64,000 nucleotides of DNA, from the NCBI GenBank assembly GCA_023634235.1, contig JAMKCF010000006.1, positions 10,259,751-10,323,750 of the forward strand. The letters are read 5' to 3'. Below are positions 35,767 to 47,466 of this stretch, in pieces. The notes below the pieces were generated by a model. It did not search any database, was not told the origin of the DNA, and saw only the letters and a program-made list of their open reading frames with translations. Position 1 is the first letter of the stretch; each line of letters begins with the position of its first letter. This DNA is from Pisaster brevispinus (lineage: Eukaryota; Echinodermata; Asteroidea; Forcipulatida; Asteriidae). Made by a program: the position numbers and the translations under genes.

Positions 35767-37116
35767 ATGCCTACGTCATCGCCAGTGAAAAAAAGCTGGC
35801 ACAGAAAGGTCCGAAATAAATTCTGTGCTAAGCTTGAGAATAACTCCAGATCGAGGCATGCTAGAGAGACACAATTTGTACCTGACTCTGCCTTGAATAT
35901 TCCTGAATCAGAAAATCAATTTTTTAGGGTCGCGGAGGGCAAGCTTCATACCGGACATGACCAGCATGTTGGGCTACTCCGAACGCTCCTCAAAAGCATC
36001 TCCAATGGGATTTGTGTACACACAGCCGTCAAAGAAACAAAGACATAGTAAGGACTGTCAAATCACCCTCAGAATAATATTCGTTTTTCACAAGTTTTAC
36101 ACCATTAGAAAGCCCGTCTCAACAGCTATCTCTTCCGTGAGTTTCGTTAAGGTGACAATTTTGTAGGCGGGGCGAGCGTCCTGGAAGTAGGGCTGCCCGA
36201 AACTCCACTGTAGCACATGCCTACGTCATCGCCAGTGAAAAAAAGCTGGCACAGAAAGGTCCGAAATAAATTCTGTGCTAAGCTTGAGAATAACTCCAGA
36301 TCTAGGCATGCTAGAGAGACAAAATTTGTACCTGACTCTGCCTTGAATATCCCTGCATCCGAAAATTAAACTTTAAGGGTCGCGGAGGGCAAGCTACATA
36401 CCGGAAATGACCAGCAGGCGGGGCTACTCCGAACGCTCCTCAAAAGCGTCTCCAATGGGATTTTTGTACACACAGCCGTCAAAGAAACAAAGACATAGTA
36501 AGGACGGTCAAATCACCCTCAGAATAATACTGGATTTTCACAAGTTTTACACCATTAGAAAGCCCGACTCAAAGGCTATCTCTTCCGTGAGTTTCGTAAA
36601 GTCGACAATTTTGTAGTCGGGGTGAGCGTCCTGGAAGTAGGGCTGCCCGAAACTCCACTGTAGTAAATGCCTACGTCATCGCCAATGAAAAAAAACCGGC
36701 ACAAAAAAGGTCCGAAAAAATTTTGTGCTAAGCTTGAGAATAACTCCCAATATAGGCATGCTAGAGAGACAAAATTTGTACCTGACTCTGCCTTGAATAT
36801 CCCTGCATCCGAAAATCAAACTTTTAGGGTCGCGGAGGGCAAGCTTCATACCGGAAATGACTATCAGGCAGGGCTACTCCGAACGCTCCTCAAAAGCGTC
36901 TCCAATGGGATTTTTGTACACACAGCTGTCAAAGAAACAAAGACATAGTAAGGACTGTCAAATCACCCTCAGAATAATATTCGTTTTTCACAAGTTTTAC
37001 ACCATTAGAAAGCCCGTCTCAACAGCTATCTCTTCCGTGAGTTTCGTTAAGGTGACAATTTTGTAGGCGGGGCGAGCGTCCTGGAAGTAGGGTTGCCCGA
37101 AACTCCACTGTAGTAC
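35767..37116 (+). repeat. Shortened HOR H-(E/F)-G, unit 4 (1350 bp)
   Basis: This unit lost one monomer. Monomer 36217 is a hybrid: E-type up to about 36413 (AAGCTACATACC, CCAGCAGGCG) and F-type from about 36446 (AAAGCGTCTCC and the TCGTAAAGTCGAC tail). This is the same kind of event, at the same part of the monomer, as the A/B hybrid at 14834. H 35767 has an E-like head (AAAGCTGGCAC). Confidence 0.88.
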
Positions 37117-38917
37117 ATGCCTACGTCATCGCCAGTGAGAAAAAGCCGGCACAGAAAGGTCCGAAATAAATTCTGTGCTAAGCTTGAGAATAACTCCAGA
37201 TCTAGGCATGCTAGAGAGACACAATTTGTACCTGACTCTGCCTTGAATATTCCTGAATCAGAAAATCAATTTTTTAGGGTCGCGGAGGGCAAGCTTCATA
37301 CCGGACATGACCAGCATGTTGGGCTACTCCGAACGCTCCTCAAAAGCATCTCCAATGAGATTTGTGTACACACAGCCGTCAAAGAAACAAAGACATAGTA
37401 AGGACTGTCAAATCACCCTCAGAATAATATTCGTTTTTCACAAGTTTTACACCATTAGAAAGCCCGTCTCAACAGCTATCTCTTCCGTGAGTTTCGTTAA
37501 GGTGACAATTTTGTAGGCGGGGCGAGCGTCCTGGAAGTAGGGCTGCCCAAAACTCCACTGTAGCACATGCCTACGTCATCGCCAGTGAAAAAAAGCTGGC
37601 ACAGAAAGGTCCGAAATAAATTCTGTGCTAAGCTTGAGAATAACTCCAGATCTAGGCATGCTAGAGAGACAAAATTTGTACCTGACTCTGCCTTGAATAT
37701 CCCTGCATCCGAAAATCAAACTTTAAGGGTCGCGGAGGGCAAGCTACATACCGGAAATGACCAGCAGGTGGGGCTACTCCGAACGCTCCTCAAAAGCATC
37801 TCCAATGGGATTTTTGTACACACAGCCGTCAAAGAAACAAAGACATAGTAAGGACGGTCAAATCACCCTCAGAATAATACTGGATTTTCACAAGTTTTAC
37901 ACCATTAGAAAGCCCGACTCAAAGGCTATCTTTTCCGTGAGTTTCATTAAGGTGACAATTTTGTAGGCGGGGCGAGCGTCCTGGAAGTAGTGCTGCCCAA
38001 AACTCCACTGTAGTAAATGCCTACGTCATCGCCAGTGAAAAAAAGCTGGCACAGAAAGGTCCGAAATCAATTCTGTGCTAAGCTTGAGAATAACTCCAGA
38101 TCTAGGCATGCTAGAGAGACAAAATTTGTACCTGACTCTGCCTTGAATATCCCTGCATCCGAAAATTAAACTTTTAGGGTCGCGGAGGGCAAGCTTCATA
38201 CCGGAAATGACCATCAGGCGGGGCTACTCCGAACGCTCCTCAAAAGCGTCTCCAATGGGATTTTTGTACACACAGCCGTCAAAGAAACAAAGACATAGTA
38301 AGGACGGTCAAATCACCCTCAGAATAATACTGGATTTTCACAAGTTTTACACCATTAGAAAGCCCGACTCAAAGGCTATCTCTTCCGTGAGTTTCGTAAA
38401 GTCGACAATTTTGTAGTCGGGGTGAGCGTCCTGGAAGTAGGGCTGCCCGAAACTCCACTGTAGTAAATGCCTACGTCATCGCCAATGAAAAAAAAACGGC
38501 ACAAAAAAGGTCCGAAAAAAATTTTGTGCTAAGCTTGAGAATAACTCCCAATATAGGCATGTTAGAGAGACAAATTTTGTACCTGACTCTGCCTTGAATA
38601 TCCCTGCATCCGAAAATCAAACTTTTAGGGTCGCGGAGGGCAAGCTTCATACCGGAAATGACTATCAGGCGGGGCTACTCCGAACGCTCCTCAAAAGCGT
38701 CTCCAATGGGATTTTTGTACACACAGCTGTCAAAGAAACAAAGACATAGTAAGGACTGTCAAATCACCCTCAGAATAATATTCGTTTTTCACAAGTTTTA
38801 CACCATTGTAAAGCCCGTCTCAACAGCTATCTCTTCCGTGAGTTTCGTTAAGGTGACAATTTTGTAGGCGGGGCGAGCGTCCTGGAAGTAGGGTTGCCCG
38901 AAACTCCACTGTAGCAC
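37117..38917 (+). repeat. Four-monomer HOR H-E-F-G, unit 5 (1801 bp)
   Basis: The monomers are H 37117, E 37567, F 38017 and G 38467. H has CCAATGAGATTTGTG, related to H 35767 (CCAATGGGATTTGTG). G here has CATGTTAGAG and CCATTGTAAAG, and the latter is shared with G 43860 and G 45663 in the next block. Confidence 0.88.
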
Positions 38918-39818
38918 ATGCCTACGTCATCGCCAGTGAGAAAAAGCCGGCACAGAAAGGTCCCAAATAAATTCTGTGCTAAGCTTGAGAATAACTCCCG
39001 ATCTAGGCATGCTAGAGAGACACAATTTGTACCTGACTCTGCCTTGAATATTCCTGAATCAGAAAATCAATTTTTTAGGGTCGCGGAGGGCAAGCTTCAT
39101 ACCGGACATGACCAGCATGTTGGGCTACTCCGAACGCTCCTCAAAAGCATCTCCAATAGGATTTTTGTACACACAGCCGTCAAAGAAACAAAGACATAGT
39201 AAGGACGGTCAAATCACCCTCAGAATAATACTGGATTTTCACAAGTTTTACACCATTAGAAAGCCCGACTCAAAGGCTATATCTTCCGTGAGTTTCGTTA
39301 AGGTGACAATTTTGTAGGCGGGGCGAGCGTCCTGGAAGTAGTGCTGCCCAAAACTCCACTGTAGTACATGCCTACGTCATCGCCAGTGAGAAAAAGCCGG
39401 CACAGAAATGTCCGAAATAAATTATGTGCTAAGCTTGAGAATAACTCCCGATCTAGGCATGCTAGAGAGACAAATTTTGTACCCGGCTCTGCCTTGAATA
39501 TCCCTGCATCCGAAAATCAAACTTTTAGGGTCGCGGGGTGCAAGCTTCATACCGGAAATGACCAGCAGGTGGGGCTACTCCGAACGCTCCTAAAAAGCAT
39601 CTCCAATGGGATTTTTGTACACACAGCCGTCAAAGAAACAAAGACATAGTAAGGACGGTCAAATCACCCTCAGAATAATATTCGTTTTTTCACAAGTTTT
39701 ACATCATTAGAAAGCCCGTCTCAACAGCTATCTCTTCCGTGAGTTTCGTTAAGGTGACGATTTTGTAGGCGGGGCGAGCGTCCTGGAAGTAGGGTTGCCC
39801 GAAACTCCACTGTAGTAC
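38918..39818 (+). repeat. Transition H-I pair
   Basis: H 38918 is followed by the first I-type monomer, 39368. I is marked by AGAAATGTCCG, AAATTATGTGC, TACCCGGCTC and CGTTTTTTCAC. H followed closely by I is the order used in the seven-monomer HOR, so this pair links the 4-mer and 7-mer blocks. Confidence 0.85.
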
Positions 39819-42800
39819 ATGCCTACGTCATCGCCAGTGAGAAAAAGCCGGCACAGAAAGGTCCGAAATAAATTCTGTGCTAAGCTTGAGAATAACTCCC
39901 GATCTAGGCATGCTAGAGAGACAAAATTTGTACCTGACTCTGCCTTGAATATCCCTGCATCCGAAAATCAAACTTTAAGGGTCGCGGAGGGCAAGCTACA
40001 TACCGGAAATGACCAGCAGGCGGGGCTACTCCGAACGCTCCTCAAAAGCATCTCCAATGGGATTTTTGTACACACAGCCGTCAAAGAAACAAAGACATAG
40101 TAAGGACTGTCAAATCACCCTCAGAATAATACTGGATTTTCACAAGTTTTACACCAGTAGAAAGCCCGACTCAAAGGCTATCTCTTCCGTGAGTTTCATT
40201 AAGGTGACAATTTTGTAGGCGGGGCGAGCGTCCTGGAAGTAGTGCTGCCCAAAACTCCACTGTAGTAAATGCCTACGTCATCGCCAGTGAAAAAAAGCTG
40301 GCACAGAAAGGTCCGAAATCAATTCTGTGCTAAGCTTGAGAATAACTCCAGATCTAGGCATGCTAGAGAGACAAAATTTGTACCTGACTCTGCCTTGAAT
40401 ATCCCTGCATCCGAAAATCAAACTTTTAGGGTCGCGGAGGGCAAGCTTCATACCGGAAATGACCATCAGGCGGGGCTACTCCGAACGCTCCTCAAAAGCG
40501 TCTCCAATGGGATTTTTGTATACACAGCCGTCAAAGAAACAAAGACATAGTAAGGACGGTCAAATCACCCTCAGAATAATACTGGATTTTCACAAGTTTT
40601 ACACCATTAGAAAGCCCGACTCAAAGGCTATCTCTTCCGTGAGTTTCGTTAAGGTGACAATTTTGTAGGCGGGGCGAGCGTCCTGGAAGTAGTGCTGCCC
40701 GAAACTCCACTGTAGCACATGCCTACGTCATCGCCAGTGAAAATAAGCCAGCACAAAAAGGTCCGAAATAAATTATGTGCTAAGCTTGAGAATAACTCCC
40801 GATCTAGGCATGCTAGAGAGACAAAATTTTTACCTGACTCTGCCTTGAATATCCCTACATCAGAAAATCAAACTTTTAGGGTCGCGGAGGGCAAGCTTCA
40901 TACCGGACATGACCAGCATGTGGGGCTACTCCGAACGCTCCTCAAAAGCATCTCCAATGGGATTTTTGTACACACAGCCGTCAAAGAAACAAAGACATGG
41001 TAAGGACGGTCAAATCACCCACAGAATAATACTGGATTTTCACAAGTTTTACACCATTAGAAAGCCCGACTCAAAGGCTATCTCTTCCGTGAGTTTCGTA
41101 AAGTCGACAATTTTGTAGTCGGGGTGAGCGTCCTGGAAGTAGGGCTGCCCGAAACTCCACTGTAGTAAATGCCTACGTCATCGCCAATGAAAAAAAACCG
41201 GCACAAAAAAGGTCCGAAAAAAATGTTGTGCTAAGCTTGAGAATAACTCCCAATATAGGCATGCTAGAGAGACAAATTTTGTACCTGACTCTGCCTTGAA
41301 TATCCCTGCATCCGAAAATCAAACTTTTAGGGTCGCGGAGGGCAAGCTTCATACCGGAAATGACCATCAGGCGGGGCTACTCCGAACGCTCCTCAAAAGC
41401 GTCTCCAATGGGATTTTTGTACACACAGCTGTCAAAGAAACAAAGACATAGTAAGGACTGTCAAATCACCCTCAGAATAATATTCGTTTTTCACAAGTTT
41501 TACACCATTAGAAAGCCCGTCTCAACAGCTATCTCTTCCGTGAGTTTCGTTAAGGTGACAATTTTGTAGGCGGGGCGAGCGTCCTGGAAGTAGGGTTGCC
41601 CGAAACTCCACTGTAGTACATGCCTACGTCATCGCCAGTGAGAAAAAGCCGGCACAGAAAGGTCCGAAATAAATTCTGTGCTAAGCTTGAAAATAACTCC
41701 CGATCTAGGCATGCTAGAGAGACACAATTTGTACCTGACTCTGCCTTGAATATTCCTGAATCAGAAAATCAATTTTTTAGGGTCGCGGAGGGCAAGCTTC
41801 ATACCGGACATGACCAGCATGTTGGGCTACTCCGAACGCTCCTCAAAAGCATCTCCAATAGGATTTTTGTACACACAGCCGTCAAACAAACAAAGACGCA
41901 GTAAGGACCCACATATTAAAACTGGATTTTCACAAGTTTTACACCATTAGAAAGCCCGACTCAAAGGCTATCTCTTCCGTGAGTTTCGTTAAGGTGACAA
42001 TTTTGTAGGCGGGGCGAGCGTCCTGGAAGTAGGGCTGCCCAAAACTCCACTGTAGTAAATGCCTACGTCATCGCCAGTGAAAAAAAGCTGGCACAGAAAG
42101 GTCCGAAATCAATTCTGTGCTAAGCTTGAGAATAACTCCAGATCTAGGCATGCTAGAGAGACAAAATTTGTACCTGACTCTGCCTTGAATATCCCTGCAT
42201 CCGAAAATCAAACTTTTAGGGTCGCGGAGGGCAAGCTTCATACCGGACATGACCATCAGGCGGGGCTACTCCGAAGGCTCCTCAAAAGCATCTCCAATGG
42301 GATTTTTGTACACACAGCCGTCAAAGAAACAAAGACATAGTAAGGATGGTCAAATCACCCTCAGAATAATACTGGATTTTCACAAGTTTTACACCATTAG
42401 AAAGCCCGACTCAAAGGCTATCTCTTCCGTGAGTTTCGTTAAGGTGACAATTTTGTAGGCGGGGCGAGCGTCCTGGAAGTAGTGCTGCCCAAAACTCCAC
42501 TGTAGTACATGCCTACGTCATCGCCAGTGAGAAAAAGCCGGCACAGAAATGTCCGAAATAAATTATGTGCTAAGCTTGAGAATAACTCCCGATCTAGGCA
42601 TGCTAGAGAGACAAATTTTGTACCCGGCTCTGCCTTGAATATCCCTGCATCCGAAAATCAAACTTTTAGGGTCGCGGAGTGCAAGCTTCATACCGGAAAT
42701 GACCAGCAGGTGGGGCTACTCCGAACGCTCCTAAAAAGCATCTCCAATGGGATTTTTGTACACATAGCCGTCAAAGAAACAAAGACATAGTAAGGACGGT

Positions 42801-42959
42801 CAAATCACCTTCAGAATAATATTCGTTTTTTCACAAGTTTTACACCATTAGAAAGCCCGTCTCAACAGCTATCTCTTCCGTGAGTTTCGTTAAGGTGACG
42901 ATTTTGTAGGCGGGGCGAGCGTCCTGGAAGTAGGGTTGCCCGAAACTCCACTGTAGCAC
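39819..42959 (+). repeat. Seven-monomer HOR E-F-J-G-H-F'-I, unit 1 (3141 bp)
   Basis: The starts are 39819, 40269, 40719, 41169, 41620, 42059 and 42509. J is marked by AAGCCAGCACAAAAAGG, CCTACATCAGAAAATC and GACATGGTAAGG. H 41620 has an 11 bp deletion after AGTAAGGAC that makes it 439 bp. F' has CCGAAGGCTCC. The entire order and the deletion recur at 47467. Confidence 0.92.
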
Positions 42960-45662
42960 ATGCCTACGTCATCGCCAGTGAAAAAAAGCTGGCACAGAAA
43001 GGTCCGAAATAAATTCTGTGCTAAGCTTGAGAATAACTCCAGATCTAGGCATGCTAGAGAGACAAAATTTGTACCTGACTCTGCCTTGAATATCCCTGCA
43101 TCCGAAAATCAAACTTTAAGGGTCGCGGAGGGCAAGCTACATACCGGAAATGACCAGCAGGCGGGGCTACTCCGAACGCTCCTCAAAAGCATCTCCAATG
43201 GGATTTTTGTACACACAGCCGTCAAAGAAACAAAGACATAGTAAGGACGGTCAAATCACCCTCAGAATAATACTGGATTTTCACAAGTTTTACACCATTA
43301 GAAAGCCCGACTCAAAGGCTATCTTTTCCGTGAGTTTCATTAAGGTGACATTTTTGTAGGCGGGGCGAGCGTCCTGGAAGTAGTGCTGCCCAAAACTCCA
43401 CTGTAGTAAATGCCTACGTCATCGCCAGTGAAAAAAAGCTGGCACAGAAAGGTCCGAAATCAATTCTGTGCTAAGCTTGAGAATAACTCCAGATCTAGGC
43501 ATGCTAGAGAGACAAAATTTGTACCTGACTCTGCCTTGAATATCCCTGCATCCGAAAATCAAACTTTTAGGGTCGCGGAGGGCAAGCTTCATACCGGAAA
43601 TGACCATCAGGCGGGGCTACTCCGAACGCTCCTCAAAAGCGTCTCCAATGGGATTTTTGTACACACAGCCGTCAAAGAAACAAAGACATAGTAAGGACGG
43701 TCAAATCACCCTCAGAATAATACTGGATTTTCACAAGTTTTACACCATTAGAAAGCCCGACTCAAAGGCTATCTCTTCCGTGAGTTTCGTAAAGTCGACA
43801 ATTTTGTAGTCGGGGTGAGCGTCCTGGAAGTAGGGCTGCCCGAAACTCCACTGTAGTAAATGCCTACGTCATCGCCAATGAAAAAAAAACGGCACAAAAA
43901 AGGTCCGAAAAAAATTTTGTGCTAAGCTTGAGAATAACTCCCAATATAGGCATGGTAGAGAGACAAATTTTGTACCTGACTCTGCCTTGAATATCCCTGC
44001 ATCCGAAAATCAAACTTTTAGGGTCGCGGAGGGCAAGCTTCATACCGGAAATGACTATCAGGCGGGGCTACTCCGAACGCTCCTCAAAAGCGTCTCCAAT
44101 GGGATTTTTGTACACACAGCTGTCAAAGAAACAAAGACATAGTAAGGACTGTCAAATCACCCTCAGAATAATATTCGTTTTTCACAAGTTTTACACCATT
44201 GTAAAGCCCGTCTCAACAGCTATCTCTTCCGTGAGTTTCGTTAAGGTGACAATTTTGTAGGCGGGGCGAGCGTCCTGGAAGTAGGGTTGCCCGAAACTCC
44301 ACTGTAGTACATGCCTACGTCATCGCCAGTGAGAAAAAGCCGGCACAGAAAGGTCCGAAATAAATTCTGTGCTAAGCTTGAGAATAACTCCCGATCTAGG
44401 CATGCTAGAGAGACACAATTTGTACCTGACTCTGCCGTGAATATTCCTGAATCAGAAAATCAATTTTTTTAGGGTCGCGGAGGGCAAGCTTCATACCGGA
44501 CATGACCAGCATGTTGGGCTACTCCGAACGCTCCTCAAAAGCATCTCCAATAGGATTTTTGTACACACAGCCGTCAAAGAAACAAAGACATAGTAAGGAC
44601 GGTCAAATCACCCACAGATTAAAACTGGATTTTCACAAGTTTTACACCATTAGAAAGCCCGACTCAACAGCTATCTCTTCCGTGAGTTTCGTTAAGGTGA
44701 CAACTTTGTAGGCGGGGCGAGCGTCCTGGAAGTAGGGCTGCCCAAAACTCCACTGTAGTAAATGCCTACGTCATCGGCAGTGAAAAAAAGCTGGCACAGA
44801 AAGGTCCGAAATCAATTCTGTGCTAAGCTTGAGAATAACTCCAGATCTAGGCATGCTAGAGAGACAAAATTTGTACCTGACTCTGCCTTGAATATCCCTG
44901 CATCCGAAAATCAAAATTTTAGGGTCGCGGAGGGCAAGCTTCATACCGGAAATGACCATCAGGCGGGGCTACTCCGAAGGCTCCTCAAAAGCATCTCCAA
45001 TGGGATTTTTGTACACACAGCCGTCAAAGAAACAAAGACATAGTAAGGACGGTCAAATCACCCTCAGAATAATACTGGATTTTCACAAGTTTTACACCAT
45101 TAGAAAGCCCGACTCAAAGGCTATATCTTCCGTGAGTTTCGTTAAGGTAACAATTTTGTAGGCGGGGCGAGCGTCCTGGAAGTAGTGCTGCCCAAAACTC
45201 CACTGTAGTACATGCCTACGTCATCGCCAGTGAGAAAAAGCCGGCACAGAAATGTCCGAAATAAATTATGTGCTAAGCTTGAGAATAACTCCCGATCTAG
45301 GCATGCTAGAGAGACAAATTTTGTACCCGGCTCTGCCTTGAATATCCCTGCATCCGAAAATCAAACTTTTAGAATCGCGGGGTGCAAGCTTCATACCGGA
45401 AATGACCAGCAGGTGGGGCTACTCCGAACGCTCCTAAAAAGCATCTCCAATGGGATTTTTGTACACACAGCCGTCAAAGAAAGAAAGACATAGTAAGGAC
45501 GGTCAAATCGACCTCAGAATAATATTCGTTTTTTCACAAGTTTTACACCATTAGAAAGCCCGTCTCAACAGCTATCTCTTCCGTGAGTTTCGTTAAGGTG
45601 ACGATTTTGTAGGCGGGGCGAGCGTCCTGGAAGTAGGGCTGCCCGAAACTCCACTGTAGTAA
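42960..45662 (+). repeat. Six-monomer variant E-F-G-H-K-I (2703 bp)
   Basis: The starts are 42960, 43410, 43860, 44311, 44762 and 45212. J is absent. F' is replaced by K, which differs by CATCGGCAGTG and ATCAAAATTTTAG. H 44311 lacks the 11 bp deletion and has an expanded T run near 44464. This is a sister lineage of the 7-mer, sitting between two 7-mer copies. Confidence 0.88.
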
Positions 45663-47466
45663 ATGCCTACGTCATCGCCAATGAAAAAAAAAACGGCACA
45701 AAAAAGGTCCGAAAAAAATTTTGTGCTAAGCTTGAGAATAACTCCCAATATAGGCATGGTAGAGAGACAAATTTTGTACCTGACTCTGCCTTGAATATCC
45801 CTGCATCCGAAAATCAAACTTTTAGGGTCGCGGAGGGCAAGCTTCATACCGGAAATGACTATCAGGCGGGGCTACTCCGAACGCTCCTCAAAAGCGTCTC
45901 CAATGGGATTTTTGTACACACAGCTGTCAAAGAAACAAAGACATAGTAAGGACTGTCAAATCACCCTCAGAATAATATTCGTTTTTCACAAGTTTTACAC
46001 CATTGTAAAGCCCGTCTCAACAGCTATCTCTTCCGTGAGTTTCGTTAAGGTGACAATTTTGTAGGCGGGGCGAGCGTCCTGGAAGTAGGGTTGCCCGAAA
46101 CTCCACTGTAGTACATGCCTACGTCATCGCCAGTGAGAAAAAGCCGGCACAGAAAGGTCCGAAATAAATTCTGTGCTAAGCTTGAGAATAACTCCCGATC
46201 TAGGCATGCTAGAGAGACACAATTTGTACCTGACTCTGCCTTGAATATTCCTGAATCAGAAAATCAATTTTTTTAGGGTCGCGGAGGGCAAGCTTCATAC
46301 CGGACATGACCAGCATGTTGGGCTACTCCGAACGCTCCTCAAAAGCATCTCCAATAGGATTTTTGTACACACAGCCGTCAAAGAAACAAAGACATAGTAA
46401 GGACGGTCAAATCACCCACAGATTAAAACTGGATTTTCACAAGTTTTACACCATTAGAAAGCCCGACTCAACAGCTATCTCTTCCGTGAGTTTCGTTAAG
46501 GTGACAATTTTGTAGGCGGGGCGAGCGTCCTGGAAGTAGGGCTGCCCAAAACTCCACTGTAGTAAATGCCTACGTCATCGGCAGTGAAAAAAAGCTGGCA
46601 CAGAAAGGTCCGAAATCAATTCTGTGCTAAGCTTGAGAATAACTCCAGATCTAGGCATGCTAGAGAGACAAAATTTGTACCTGACTCTGCCTTGAATATC
46701 CCTGCATCCGAAAATCAAAATTTTAGGGTCGCGGAGGGCAAGCTTCATACCGGAAATGACCATCAGGCGGGGCTACTCCGAAGGCTCCTCAAAAGCATCT
46801 CCAATGGGATTTTTGTACACACAGCCGTCAAAGAAACAAAGACATAGTAAGGACGGTCAAATCACCCTCAGAATAATACTGGATTTTCACAAGTTTTACA
46901 CCATTAGAAAGCCCGACTCAAAGGCTATATCTTCCGTGAGTTTCGTTAAGGTAACAATTTTGTAGGCGGGGCGAGCGTCCTGGAAGTAGTGCTGCCCAAA
47001 ACTCCACTGTAGTACATGCCTACGTCATCGCCAGTGAGAAAAAGCCGGCACAGAAATGTCCGAAATAAATTATGTGCTAAGCTTGAGAATAACTCCCGAT
47101 CTAGGCATGCTAGAGAGACAAATTTTGTACCCGGCTCTGCCTTGAATATCCCTGCATCCGAAAATCAAACTTTTAGAATCGCGGGGTGCAAGCTTCATAC
47201 CGGAAATGACCAGCAGGTGGGGCTACTCCGAACGCTCCTAAAAAGCATCTCCAATGGGATTTTTGTACACACAGCCGTCAAAGAAACAAAGACATAGTAA
47301 GGACGGTCAAATCACCCTCAGAATAATATTCGTTTTTTCACAAGTTTTACACCATTAGAAAGCCCGTCTCAACAGCTATCTCTTCCGTGAGTTTCGTTAA
47401 GGTGACGATTTTGTAGGCGGGGCGAGCGTCCTGGAAGTAGGGTTGCCCGAAACTCCACTGTAGTAC
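45663..47466 (+). repeat. Tandem duplicate G-H-K-I (1804 bp)
   Basis: The starts are 45663, 46115, 46566 and 47016. They repeat 43860-45662 at a lag of about 1804 bp, including CATCGGCAGTG, AGGTAACAATT and AGAATCGCGGGGTGC. The two copies are almost identical, so this is among the youngest duplications in the block. The A run in G is one base longer here than in 43860. Confidence 0.9.
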
